Of a DNA stretch of 19,815 bases, positions 1 to 7,248 are shown one piece after another. The notes beneath the pieces are model-generated. The model was not told where the DNA came from. It saw only the letters and a list, made by a program, of their open reading frames with translations, and made no database searches. The position numbers and the translations under genes are program-made. The stretch's first letter is position 1. Each line of letters starts with the position of its first letter. Source of the DNA: Planctomicrobium sp. (GTDB lineage Bacteria > Planctomycetota > Planctomycetia > Planctomycetales > Planctomycetaceae); the NCBI GenBank assembly GCA_029259835.1, contig JAJDEL010000407.1, forward strand, positions 1 to 19,815, read 5' to 3'.

Positions 1-1675
1 GAGGAATCATTGTTCCAGCTGTCGAGTCGCTAAAATGCAAATTTGAGGGAGCATAGCGGTCCATCAAATACCCATCTGCAAAGAACACAGATGCTCCCCA
101 GATCGCACTCCACAACACAACGCCGACAGCTACCGGCAGTAAAAGACGGAGTCCTCTCTTGAGTTTCTTTAAGAGGTGATTTATCAGCGAGAAGAAGCTC
201 ATGAAATACGCACGAATCCATTTTCGAATTTCGGAAAATTGCTTAGCAGCAGTGGTTTCTTTCCACGGTACCTCATCGAATTTCTCTTTCATTCCTGGTT
301 TCCAAAGTATGTAGAGTGGAATCAGCAAGAAAACGTTTAAGCAAAACAAGATCGACATCGGGAGGCACGCAATGACAGCGAACCACTGTGCTAATTGGAG
401 ATTCTGCCTGCTCAGGATGAGGTGTTTTAGCGCGAATATCGCGGCACCAGAGACAAGACCCATCACGCAAAAGAAGTTCGTTGGAGGGAATGGCAGCATG
501 ATGACCGCGATCAAGATATTCACGATCGCCAGGAACTGGAGTAAAACGGAACATCTCATTAACTGAGACAAGTCCTTCTCTCGTTGCAATTCCGGGTCAG
601 TAGCTTCTTCGGCAGTGGCCTGTTCACCAGAATTCCAGAATGAAAAAAATGGTTGAAGGCTTTTCCCGATTGGCTTGAGCTTGCTTGCGAACGTCTCTCT
701 TCGAGATGAAGCATCAGGGGAATCAGAAATATCCTCAACCGCAGTTTGAACATCGCTCGCTTGTTGATACCGGAGGTCCGGGTTTTTATCGAGTGCTCGA
801 TGCACGACGTCATCGAGACGCTTATCTGCTGAGGATCTCTCGGAAGGAAGAGGAAAGCGTCCCAGAGGAAGCTCACCAGTGAGCATTTCGTAGATCACAA
901 CTCCGAGCGAATAAATATCGGCACGGTGGTCGACCTCAGTTGGACGCTCGAACTGTTCGGGAGCCATGTAATGCGGAGTCCCCATGACTTGCCATGTGCC
1001 GGTCAGAGAGAACTGATCCGGAACGCCAGAGAGTTTCGCTAAGCCGAAGTCAGCAATTTTGACGCGTCCATCCTGTGTGAGCAGAATGTTCTCTGGCTTG
1101 ATGTCCCGATGCACGACTCCGTTCTCGTGAGCGTATTGCAACGCCTCACAAATTTTTGGCACAATCGTGAGAGCCTCGATTGGTTGCAATTTTGCGTCCC
1201 GCTCCAACTGGCGCAGGTTTGTGCCGTCGATGTATTCCATCACCAGGAAGTAGAGATCGTCTTTGCGACCGAAATTGTGAATCGTGATAATGTTCGGATG
1301 ATTAAGCTGAGCGAGAGTTCTCGCTTCACGCTGAAACCGTTCGGCGAAAGATGGATCCTTGTCGATGTCAGGCCGAAGAATTTTCAAAGCGACGAAGCGA
1401 TCAAGTTCCTTCTGTCGGGCTTTGTAGACAACGCCCATGCCACCATGCCCGATCAGTTCCAGGATTTCGTACTCCGGGAAATAGGGCGCGAGTTGATCCG
1501 GTGGTGGAGCCAGAAACTTCGGTTGGTAGGGATTAGTCGCACCGACAACGTTCGGCTCGCTCTCGAACCCCAGTTGTAGTAAGCACTTCGGGCAAAGTCC
1601 TGCCACCGCATCGGGCGGGAGTTCCACCCCGCACTGTGGACAATTTGGGGGGCAGTTCTCCGTTGTTTCACTCAT
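1..1675 (-). CDS. Zinc-ribbon Ser/Thr protein kinase with multi-pass membrane tail (partial, 3' end beyond left edge)
   Basis: The frame is open from an ATG at 1675 to the left edge, giving 558 codons with no stop, so the C-terminus is missing. A GGAG ribosome site lies 6 bases upstream. Residues 12-31 hold a CPQC...CPKC pair, a small zinc ribbon. The kinase domain runs from about 67 to 325. It has the glycine loop GHGGMG (76-81), ATP-binding Lys98, the catalytic loop HRDIKPEN with Asp191, DFG with Asp209, and an APEQ motif, so all core catalytic residues are present. After a soluble linker come about three hydrophobic segments (roughly 375-396, 401-420, 430-455) and a fourth at about 511-533. 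The kinase therefore appears cytoplasmic and tethered to the membrane. It lies just downstream of an ECF sigma gene, a pairing known in planctomycetes, and may act on or with that factor; that link is inferred. The function of the tail is unknown. Confidence 0.95.
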   Translation of the reverse strand, partial: MSETTENCPPNCPQCGVELPPDAVAGLCPKCLLQLGFESEPNVVGATNPYQPKFLAPPPDQLAPYFPEYEILELIGHGGMGVVYKARQKELDRFVALKILRPDIDKDPSFAERFQREARTLAQLNHPNIITIHNFGRKDDLYFLVMEYIDGTNLRQLERDAKLQPIEALTIVPKICEALQYAHENGVVHRDIKPENILLTQDGRVKIADFGLAKLSGVPDQFSLTGTWQVMGTPHYMAPEQFERPTEVDHRADIYSLGVVIYEMLTGELPLGRFPLPSERSSADKRLDDVVHRALDKNPDLRYQQASDVQTAVEDISDSPDASSRRETFASKLKPIGKSLQPFFSFWNSGEQATAEEATDPELQREKDLSQLMRCSVLLQFLAIVNILIAVIMLPFPPTNFFCVMGLVSGAAIFALKHLILSRQNLQLAQWFAVIACLPMSILFCLNVFLLIPLYILWKPGMKEKFDEVPWKETTAAKQFSEIRKWIRAYFMSFFSLINHLLKKLKRGLRLLLPVAVGVVLWSAIWGASVFFADGYLMDRYAPSNLHFSDSTAGTMIP

Positions 1676-1716
1676 TGCGGACTCCGCGTTCATGGATGAA
1701 TTCGTTCTTCATCATG

Positions 1717-1746
1717 TACTAAGGATTTCCGACAAGAAGGTTACAA
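1717..1746 (-). promoter_or_regulatory. Possible promoter in front of the kinase gene
   Basis: Read on the minus strand, TTGTAACC is followed 16 bases later by TTAGTA, about 40 bases before the kinase start. The AAC core in the upstream box resembles ECF-type -35 elements, which would fit control by the neighbouring sigma factor. This is a weak motif match only. The two genes could equally be co-transcribed from a promoter upstream of the sigma gene. Confidence 0.2.
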
Positions 1747-1776
1747 GTTTTTTTGAAAATTTATACTACGAATCGA

Positions 1777-2484
1777 TCAACGGCTCAGAGTTGAAACCAA
1801 CCAGCGCAATTCTTCATCGACGTCGGTTTCGCTCTCTCCCTGGATTGTCTCGGAAATCTCGGAACGGAGGATCGCGCGATATCGCTTTCGCATTCGATAG
1901 GCAGCGACTTTCACTGCCGTTTCGTTCAGGGCAAGCGACTCTGCGATTTCTGCATAAGGCCGCGCTTTCGCCTCTTGAGTCAAATGCGGAACCAAGCGGT
2001 CAAATAACTCCGTTTTGCCACTTTTTGAATACTCGTCACAAAGTCTCGATATCGCAACATCAAGGATTGTCATGGCCCATTGCCGTTCAAAGAGATGGGC
2101 GGGAGTCGTGTTATCAACGGGAGCAATCTGATAGCGAGATTCACCATCCGTCATGTCGATGGAATAATGCAGACGGCCTCCTTGACGCTTCATTGCATTT
2201 TCCCGGCGTCGCTCGTCAGAGAGAAAATTGCTGAACGACTTCAACAGGAACGACCGAAACTTCCCTTTCTCTTCATCAGCTTTACTGAAAAACGACCCTC
2301 CCAGCAATTCCGTAAAGAATTCTTGAACCTGCTCTTGGGCATCGGCGACTTGCGCACCGCGCCGGCGCGTGAAGGCGTAGAGTGGATACCAATACATTTC
2401 GCACAGTTCACCAAGCGCGTGTCTGGAAGACTCTGAATCATCACCATGGTGTGCAGAACGGACCAGCGTCCAGCGAGTCGTCAT
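1777..2484 (-). CDS. ECF-type RNA polymerase sigma factor (planctomycete kinase-associated type)
   Basis: The product is a sigma-70-family extracytoplasmic-function factor of about 235 residues. The N-terminal TTRWTLVRSA and the following segment YWYPLYAFTRRRG, with its acidic and glutamine-rich DAQEQVQEFF, match the region 2 pattern usual in planctomycete ECF factors. Near the C-terminus, AEIAESLALNETAVKVAAYRMRKRY (cited here as a helix-turn-helix) looks like region 4. I chose the ATG at 2484 because family members usually begin shortly before the TRW motif. The frame continues upstream to a TTG at 2547, which would add 21 residues. The gene lies 101 bases upstream of, and in the same direction as, the membrane-tethered Ser/Thr kinase. 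Such sigma-kinase pairs are an established planctomycete arrangement, so the kinase may control the factor. No anti-sigma gene is visible. The target promoters cannot be read from the window. Confidence 0.9.
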   Translation of the reverse strand: MTTRWTLVRSAHHGDDSESSRHALGELCEMYWYPLYAFTRRRGAQVADAQEQVQEFFTELLGGSFFSKADEEKGKFRSFLLKSFSNFLSDERRRENAMKRQGGRLHYSIDMTDGESRYQIAPVDNTTPAHLFERQWAMTILDVAISRLCDEYSKSGKTELFDRLVPHLTQEAKARPYAEIAESLALNETAVKVAAYRMRKRYRAILRSEISETIQGESETDVDEELRWLVSTLSR

Positions 2485-2818
2485 AAATCGGTGGCGAGGT
2501 TTGCTCGTCCCTGTTCCACTCTCTAAATCGCCACTCACGGGAACCAAACCTCTTGAATCAAGGATGAAGACGACACGCGATCAATTCACAAATACAGCAT
2601 ACAGGGAACGTTGCGTTTTGTCTCATGTTGTCGCCAGGCATCGAAAGAGCAACAAAATTGTTGCCAAACAAACACGTAACTGGAATTCACGACGATTTAT
2701 TTTGATTTCATTCTTTTTGGTTGTACTGTTGAATGGCAAAAATCTTTGTCGACAGTCGTCAGGTGCTTTTTCGGCGCCGCCAAACAGACATTTCTCGTTT
2801 TTTTGTGGGGAGAATCGC
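2485..2818. other. Divergent intergenic region between sigma factor and secreted protein
   Basis: These 334 bases separate a minus-strand and a plus-strand gene, so both promoters should lie here. I see no convincing paired -35/-10 boxes, repeat or hairpin. The plus-strand frame of the downstream gene happens to stay open upward to 2501, but the translated stretch is basic and low in family character and precedes a good ribosome site and signal peptide. I treat it as non-coding. Confidence 0.5.
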
Positions 2819-3868
2819 ATGAGAACCTATTTCAACGTGTTTCGACAACATTTTCTATCTCTCACCACAATCGCAGTGATTGGGCTTTCCCTTTCAACCA
2901 GTCAGGCAACGGCCCAGGATTTCTTCAATGGGTTTGAGACGGACACAACCGGCTGGAATGTGATTCCGATCCCAGTCTTCTCTGCTCAGAGAGTTCCCAG
3001 TGGTGATCTTGGAATTCCTTCGGCCTCTGGTGATTGGCACGCGACTGGAATTTTGCCTGTCACGGATTGGGGTGGGACTTCGAGTGAATTTCCTGTTGGA
3101 GGTTATTTGACGACCGTGGACATCTATTTAGATGTCGATACGTTCGCAGGCAACGACAGTCAACTTTACTTCTCATCTTCGATTAACGACACAGCCAATA
3201 TACGGCTACGGAATTTCGTCTTTAATCTCGGATTCTACAACGACAATATCGGACCGGGTTCAGGAAACCGATTTGTGATCAGTGCCAGCAACAATGTCAT
3301 CAAGTTCCCGAATTTCGCGCGTGAAGGTCTCTCTCCACTCGTGGTCGGAACGACAGGCTGGTACACGTTCACACATGTTTTCAGAGACAACGGCAGTGGT
3401 GTCCTTGAAGTTGAAATGGTTGTTAGTGATGCAAATGGGGCAGAACTCGCAAACTGGGTGTTAAGCAATTCGTTCGATGTTATCGGTGAGACGGTCGGAG
3501 GGAATGGTGACGGCGGATTTACTGCGAACGATTTTGTGCTTGGACTTGCTTTTGACAATTCCGCAAAACTCTCCAGTAGCGATTCAGACGGCGATGGCGT
3601 TCCTGATGCTGATGACTTGTACCCGAATTCAGACGTTCGGCCGACCGTGATCATCGATGGAAACGACACTGGAGTCGAAAACAGCGTCGACGAAATCGGC
3701 TGTACAATCAACGACCTGATTCAGATCATTGCTGACTCCGATTCGAATCATGGTGCCTTTGTCAAAGGTGTCGCCAAGCTGACTAACGATCTCAAAAAGA
3801 ATGGGCTGATCTCTGGAAAAGAAAAGGGTAAGATTCAAAGCGTGGCTGCGAAGTCGAGTTTGCCTTAA
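2819..3868 (+). CDS. Secreted protein with Asp-rich TSP3-like repeat and conserved C-terminal helical module
   Basis: The start is the ATG at 2819, preceded by GGGGAG and followed by a clear signal peptide (hydrophobic core LTTIAVIGLSLS, cleavage near ATAQ). The result is 349 residues, exported. Residues about 35-245 are rich in beta-strand-like Gly/Asn/Thr sequence and resemble a lectin-like sandwich, without a family I can name. At 255-266, DSDGDGVPDADD is a thrombospondin type 3-like calcium-binding repeat. The last 60 or so residues contain GCTINDLIQII and then NHGAFVKGVAKLTNDLKK, GLISGKEKGKIQS. I recall this pattern as a recurring C-terminal module, often after calcium repeats, in secreted bacterial proteins; its role is not known to me. 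The gene stands alone between a divergent region and a strong terminator. No enzymatic motif is visible. Confidence 0.85.
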   Translation: MRTYFNVFRQHFLSLTTIAVIGLSLSTSQATAQDFFNGFETDTTGWNVIPIPVFSAQRVPSGDLGIPSASGDWHATGILPVTDWGGTSSEFPVGGYLTTVDIYLDVDTFAGNDSQLYFSSSINDTANIRLRNFVFNLGFYNDNIGPGSGNRFVISASNNVIKFPNFAREGLSPLVVGTTGWYTFTHVFRDNGSGVLEVEMVVSDANGAELANWVLSNSFDVIGETVGGNGDGGFTANDFVLGLAFDNSAKLSSSDSDGDGVPDADDLYPNSDVRPTVIIDGNDTGVENSVDEIGCTINDLIQIIADSDSNHGAFVKGVAKLTNDLKKNGLISGKEKGKIQSVAAKSSLP

Positions 3869-3906
3869 AAGCTACACAAAATCATTTCCCAACGTCACAA
3901 CGCAAT

Positions 3907-3937
3907 AGCCCGGCATTTTCAAAATGCCGGGCTTTTT
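3907..3937 (+). terminator. Strong intrinsic terminator after the secreted protein gene
   Basis: AGCCCGGCATTTT pairs perfectly with AAAATGCCGGGCT around a minimal loop, followed by TTTT. It lies about 38 bases after the stop codon. The GC core (AGCCCGGC) is the same as in the terminator at 10386-10421, so it is probably a recurrent terminator form in this genome. Confidence 0.9.
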
Positions 3938-3983
3938 ATTTGCAACGAACTTCCGCCTGATCCATTTACTCATTGCCTCAATG

Positions 3984-4012
3984 TTTCGCGATATCGAAAA
4001 TGCAGGTATGAT
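3984..4012 (+). promoter_or_regulatory. Candidate promoter of the SRPBCC gene
   Basis: TATGAT at 4007-4012 is one base off the consensus -10 box and lies 40 bases before the GTG start. A weak TTTCGC lies 17 bases upstream. The preceding terminator shows that a new transcript must begin here, which supports the position but not the exact boxes. Confidence 0.3.
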
Positions 4013-4051
4013 TGCCGGTCTCACTTTCACCTCATCTCCAGGGAGACGGCC

Positions 4052-4492
4052 GTGCAATCTCAAGGTGTTATCGATATTGATCGACCGATCGAAGACGTTT
4101 TTCGACTCACTCTCGAGCATGTCCCTGAGTGGAGCTTGACTGTGATCGAGGATGAAGTTCTCGAAGAAAAACCGGAAGGTGTCGGAACAACATTTCGCAT
4201 TGTGACCGAAGAACATGGAAAACAAATGGTGTTTCAAGGAGTGATCACAAAGTACGATCCTCCTAATTTGAGCGAGATTTATCTGACCGGTGAGATGTTC
4301 GACATCGAAGCGGAGTACACTTTCGAGGAGATCTCTGGGCGAACGCGAGTCGTTTTGACCTCTCATGTTTCTGGCAAAGGTTTTTTCAGAGTGTTTCTAT
4401 TTTTGTTCGGCTGGATGATGAAGAAATCCGGTTGCAAAGCAACCGGGAATGAACTGGAAAGTTTGAAATCGTTCTGTGAACAGAGCGTCTGA
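4052..4492 (+). CDS. SRPBCC (START/Bet v1-like) small ligand-binding domain protein
   Basis: This 146-residue soluble protein starts with GTG, preceded by GGGAG at 6 bases. The opening pattern IDIDRPIEDVFRLTLEH, then a run of alternating strands (GTTFRIVTEE, VFQGVITKYDPP, YTFEEISGRTRVVLTSHV) and a long C-terminal helix with NELESLKSFCEQ, fit the polyketide-cyclase/SRPBCC fold. The length fits a single domain. These proteins bind hydrophobic ligands, or act as cyclases or co-chaperones, so the fold alone does not give a function. There is no signal peptide. The hydrophobic stretch FFRVFLFLFGWMM near 110-122 is the usual position before the last helix and need not be a membrane segment. It precedes the alpha/beta hydrolase by 150 bases on the same strand, and could share its transcript. 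Confidence 0.75.
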   Translation: MQSQGVIDIDRPIEDVFRLTLEHVPEWSLTVIEDEVLEEKPEGVGTTFRIVTEEHGKQMVFQGVITKYDPPNLSEIYLTGEMFDIEAEYTFEEISGRTRVVLTSHVSGKGFFRVFLFLFGWMMKKSGCKATGNELESLKSFCEQSV

Positions 4493-4642
4493 TTCAAGTC
4501 TGCCGCATCTTGAATGCTAAAATTTTCCAACGGCGAAGAGTTCGAGAGCGTAAATCTTAAGCATTGAATCTCGTTCACTCGCACTTCTTAGAATTGAACT
4601 TCGCAGTGTCAAGAACGAGCGATCTGTTTTAAGACATGCGTT

Positions 4643-5986
4643 ATGACCACTGCACTCTCGCGCGAAAGCCATCCTGATCTAACGAGCAAGGACATGAGTC
4701 CTTCTCACACATTCACGGCTTTGTTGATGCGGTGGATAGTGGGACTGAGCTTGATTGGCGCGGCGCATTGGTTGGTGTCGTTCGTGATCCCTGCCCGTGG
4801 CGAGCGGTTTTGGATGCTGTTGCCGGTTGTCGTTTTGATTCTGGGGTATCTTCTCAGGCTCATTCCCAAACCCAGATTGACAGAGCAGCCGAAGTGGCAG
4901 CAGGTCATGACGGTCACAGTGTTGCTCATCTTTCCAATCGTGCTTTACGTTGCACTCACGTTACTATGCCGATCTCCATTTTCATGGAAAGAATGTTTGG
5001 TTGTTGAGTATTTTCTCCTCTTCTGCCTGATCGTTCCGCTGCTCTATCTTTTTAATTTCATGGAGTTTCTGGACCTCCAAATTGAACAACGATTCCACAA
5101 GTACGCTGGTCGCCCGTGCAAAATTTTCATGCGAGGGGTTGGATTTCTCGCATTGATTCCAGCCCTGCTCGCTCTTTTAGCAATTCATCGTCCGAAACTG
5201 ACTCCCAAGCCATTTAAGTTCGTCGCGAATCAACTTATGGAAAATGTCAGTTTTCCAAGTCGCGAACTGAACCCGTTAACATTGCGAGGAGATTTCCTGC
5301 GGTATCCTGGTGGAAAAGGAACAGTCATCATCTGCCACGGAGTCGGTGTGAATCGAGGTGACATCTCGGCGATTGTAAAAGTTGTTTACGATTCAGGATA
5401 TCATGTTCTGGCCTTCGACTTTCGTGGACACGGAGAGAGTGACGGCCACACGATCACTTACGGGTTCAAGGAAAAGTTCGACGTTCTCGGTGCCTACGAT
5501 TATTGCCTGACGCGTTACGAAGTTGACCCCGACCAACTCTATGCGCTCGGCATCTCCATGGGCGGTAGTTCGCTTCTGCTCGCTCTTCCTGAGATGCCTC
5601 ACGTTCAAGCAGCATTGGTTGATTCTGCTTTCGCCGACCTGGAAGGAATGATCCAGCATCAACTGCGGTGGTTTCCAGAGCAGATGCAGGGACCGCTGGT
5701 CTCGATTGCTGTTATCAGTGCCTGGATTGAAACCGGCATCGATGTTTCTGCCGTTCGCCCGATTGCTTGCGCCGATCAAATCAACTGTCCGCTGACTTTT
5801 GTCCATGGCAAAGCAGACAACATCGTCCCGGTCAACCACTCTGACCGCATGAGCAAAAAAATCTCGAACCTCCTCACTTACTATTCAGAAGACGGCATCG
5901 GTCACATCGGGACAGGTGTTGAAAACCCGTGGAAGTATGAAGAATTGATTCAAGAAACGTTTGTGAAGCACAAAGTTGAAGAATGA
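4643..5986 (+). CDS. Membrane-anchored alpha/beta hydrolase with five N-terminal transmembrane segments
   Basis: The 447-residue product has about five hydrophobic helices in its first 182 residues, followed by a complete alpha/beta hydrolase domain. The nucleophile motif is GISMGGS with Ser305. The oxyanion region is ICHGVGVNRG, with FDFRGHGESDG after it. The acid is probably Asp392 (HGKADNIVP) and the base His421 (GIGHIG), so the triad is intact. The closest familiar relatives are serine aminopeptidase/esterase-type (BAAT/FrsA-like) hydrolases; the substrate cannot be read. The side of the membrane on which the domain lies is uncertain because the helix count is odd and approximate. The ATG at 4643 has only a weak ribosome site. 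A second ATG at 4694 would shorten the protein by 17 residues without touching the helices. Confidence 0.85.
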   Translation: MTTALSRESHPDLTSKDMSPSHTFTALLMRWIVGLSLIGAAHWLVSFVIPARGERFWMLLPVVVLILGYLLRLIPKPRLTEQPKWQQVMTVTVLLIFPIVLYVALTLLCRSPFSWKECLVVEYFLLFCLIVPLLYLFNFMEFLDLQIEQRFHKYAGRPCKIFMRGVGFLALIPALLALLAIHRPKLTPKPFKFVANQLMENVSFPSRELNPLTLRGDFLRYPGGKGTVIICHGVGVNRGDISAIVKVVYDSGYHVLAFDFRGHGESDGHTITYGFKEKFDVLGAYDYCLTRYEVDPDQLYALGISMGGSSLLLALPEMPHVQAALVDSAFADLEGMIQHQLRWFPEQMQGPLVSIAVISAWIETGIDVSAVRPIACADQINCPLTFVHGKADNIVPVNHSDRMSKKISNLLTYYSEDGIGHIGTGVENPWKYEELIQETFVKHKVEE

Positions 5987-6104
5987 AGAAGTAGTTCGAT
6001 TCTTCAATACCGCGAAGGGCATTTATTCAGTCGATAGGATTCCATCTCCGAACAAGTTAAATTTGTGAGCAGTTCGTAAACCATACTTGTCTAGGTTGGC
6101 CCCA

Positions 6105-7175
6105 ATGATTTGCAAATTACTTTTCACCGGCTTCGTACTCTGCTTCACCCTCAATACACATGCTGCTCAACCCGTTGTGACGGACGTCAGCTTTGTCGTC
6201 GGAGAGTACCTTCAATCTGAAGGTAGCAAAGCTCAGTCATCGGACTTCCCCCTGCTGCGACCGTTTGGAATCGATTTTGATTCTGCTGGAGCGATGTATA
6301 TTGTTGAATTGGAAGGGGGGCGGGTTCACAAGCTGATTGGAGATGGAGCGCCGGTTGTGGTCTCCGGGGATGGATCGAAAACTTACACAGGTGACGGCGG
6401 TCCGTTTGCAAAAGCGACTTTTAACGGCATGCACAATTTGGCGATCAACAGGTCTGATCGAGCATTCATAGCTGATACGTTTAACCATTGCCTCCGTGAA
6501 GTGAATCTAAAAATCGGATCGATCAAGACATTCTCCGGGAATGGAAAAACTGGCTTCGCTGGAGATGGGAAGCCGGCGGCAGACGCTCGATTTGATTATC
6601 TGATGTGCGTCTCGCTGAATCCGAATCAAGACGCCTTGTTCGTGGCAGATTTGAAAAATTACCGCATCCGCAAGATCGATCTCAAAACAGGACTCGTCTC
6701 AACCGTCGCAGGGAATGGAAAGAAAGGTGTTCCGCAAGATGGAGCGAAAGCGACGGAAAGCCCGCTCGTTGATCCTCGCGCGGTCGCTATTGATTCAAAC
6801 GGAAATCTCTACATCCTGGAACGTGGTGGGCATGCGTTACGGCGAGTGAACACGGACGGTACGATTCAAACCGTGGCTGGAACTGGAAAGAAAGGGTTCA
6901 AAGATGGTCCGGCTCTAGAAGCCCAACTCGCGTCATCGAAGCACATTTGTATTGATGCTCAGGACCGCGTCATCATCGCGGACGATGCGAACGCCGCGAT
7001 TCGCTGTTACGATCCTGAAACGGAAACCGTGAGTACGCTGCTCGGTCGCGGCTTCGGAGACAAACGAATCAAGCTCAAGAACCCGCATGGAGTGACGATT
7101 GAGAAACGGCACCTGTTCGTTTGCGATACGAGCAATAATCGCATTTTCAAACTCACTTTTAAAGCAAGCGAGTAA
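6105..7175 (+). CDS. Secreted NHL-repeat beta-propeller protein
   Basis: The start is the ATG at 6105, directly before a signal peptide (LLFTGFVLCFTLNTHAA); an upstream TTG at 6087 would add six residues. The mature protein is one propeller made of NHL repeats. Recurring units of the form RPFGIDFDSAGAMYIVE, DPRAVAIDSNGNLYILE and NPHGVTIEKRHLFVCD alternate with loops of the GNGKTGFAGDGKPAADARF type, typical of NHL proteins. No catalytic domain is attached. Propellers of this kind are exported and bind ligands or partners in planctomycetes; the partner is unknown. The gene lies 118 bases after the hydrolase and 73 bases before the DUF4173-like membrane protein on the same strand, so partial co-transcription is possible. 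About 356 residues. Confidence 0.85.
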   Translation: MICKLLFTGFVLCFTLNTHAAQPVVTDVSFVVGEYLQSEGSKAQSSDFPLLRPFGIDFDSAGAMYIVELEGGRVHKLIGDGAPVVVSGDGSKTYTGDGGPFAKATFNGMHNLAINRSDRAFIADTFNHCLREVNLKIGSIKTFSGNGKTGFAGDGKPAADARFDYLMCVSLNPNQDALFVADLKNYRIRKIDLKTGLVSTVAGNGKKGVPQDGAKATESPLVDPRAVAIDSNGNLYILERGGHALRRVNTDGTIQTVAGTGKKGFKDGPALEAQLASSKHICIDAQDRVIIADDANAAIRCYDPETETVSTLLGRGFGDKRIKLKNPHGVTIEKRHLFVCDTSNNRIFKLTFKASE

Positions 7176-7248
7176 CAGGATAGGTCAAACGATCTCTTCA
7201 GAACGGACGTAAACTCTGTTGAATTTTAATGACCGAAATGGGTAGCAA

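Noticed and set aside
1109..1579. A 156-codon plus-strand frame
   Set aside because: It lies antisense inside the conserved kinase domain, whose frame has all catalytic motifs.
2080..2436. A 118-codon plus-strand frame
   Set aside because: It is antisense to the sigma factor, whose regions 2 and 4 are recognisable.
2501..2818. A 106-codon in-frame extension upstream of the secreted protein
   Set aside because: It would bury the signal peptide inside the protein and ignore the GGGGAG site at the ATG at 2819. It overlaps the start of the sigma gene on the other strand and shows no family pattern.
3235..3711. A 158-codon minus-strand frame
   Set aside because: It is the shadow of the secreted protein gene; low-complexity Ser/Pro text with no start site support.
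6370..6900. Tandem DNA repeats
   Set aside because: The periodic Gly-rich pattern comes from the NHL protein repeats, not from repeated DNA.
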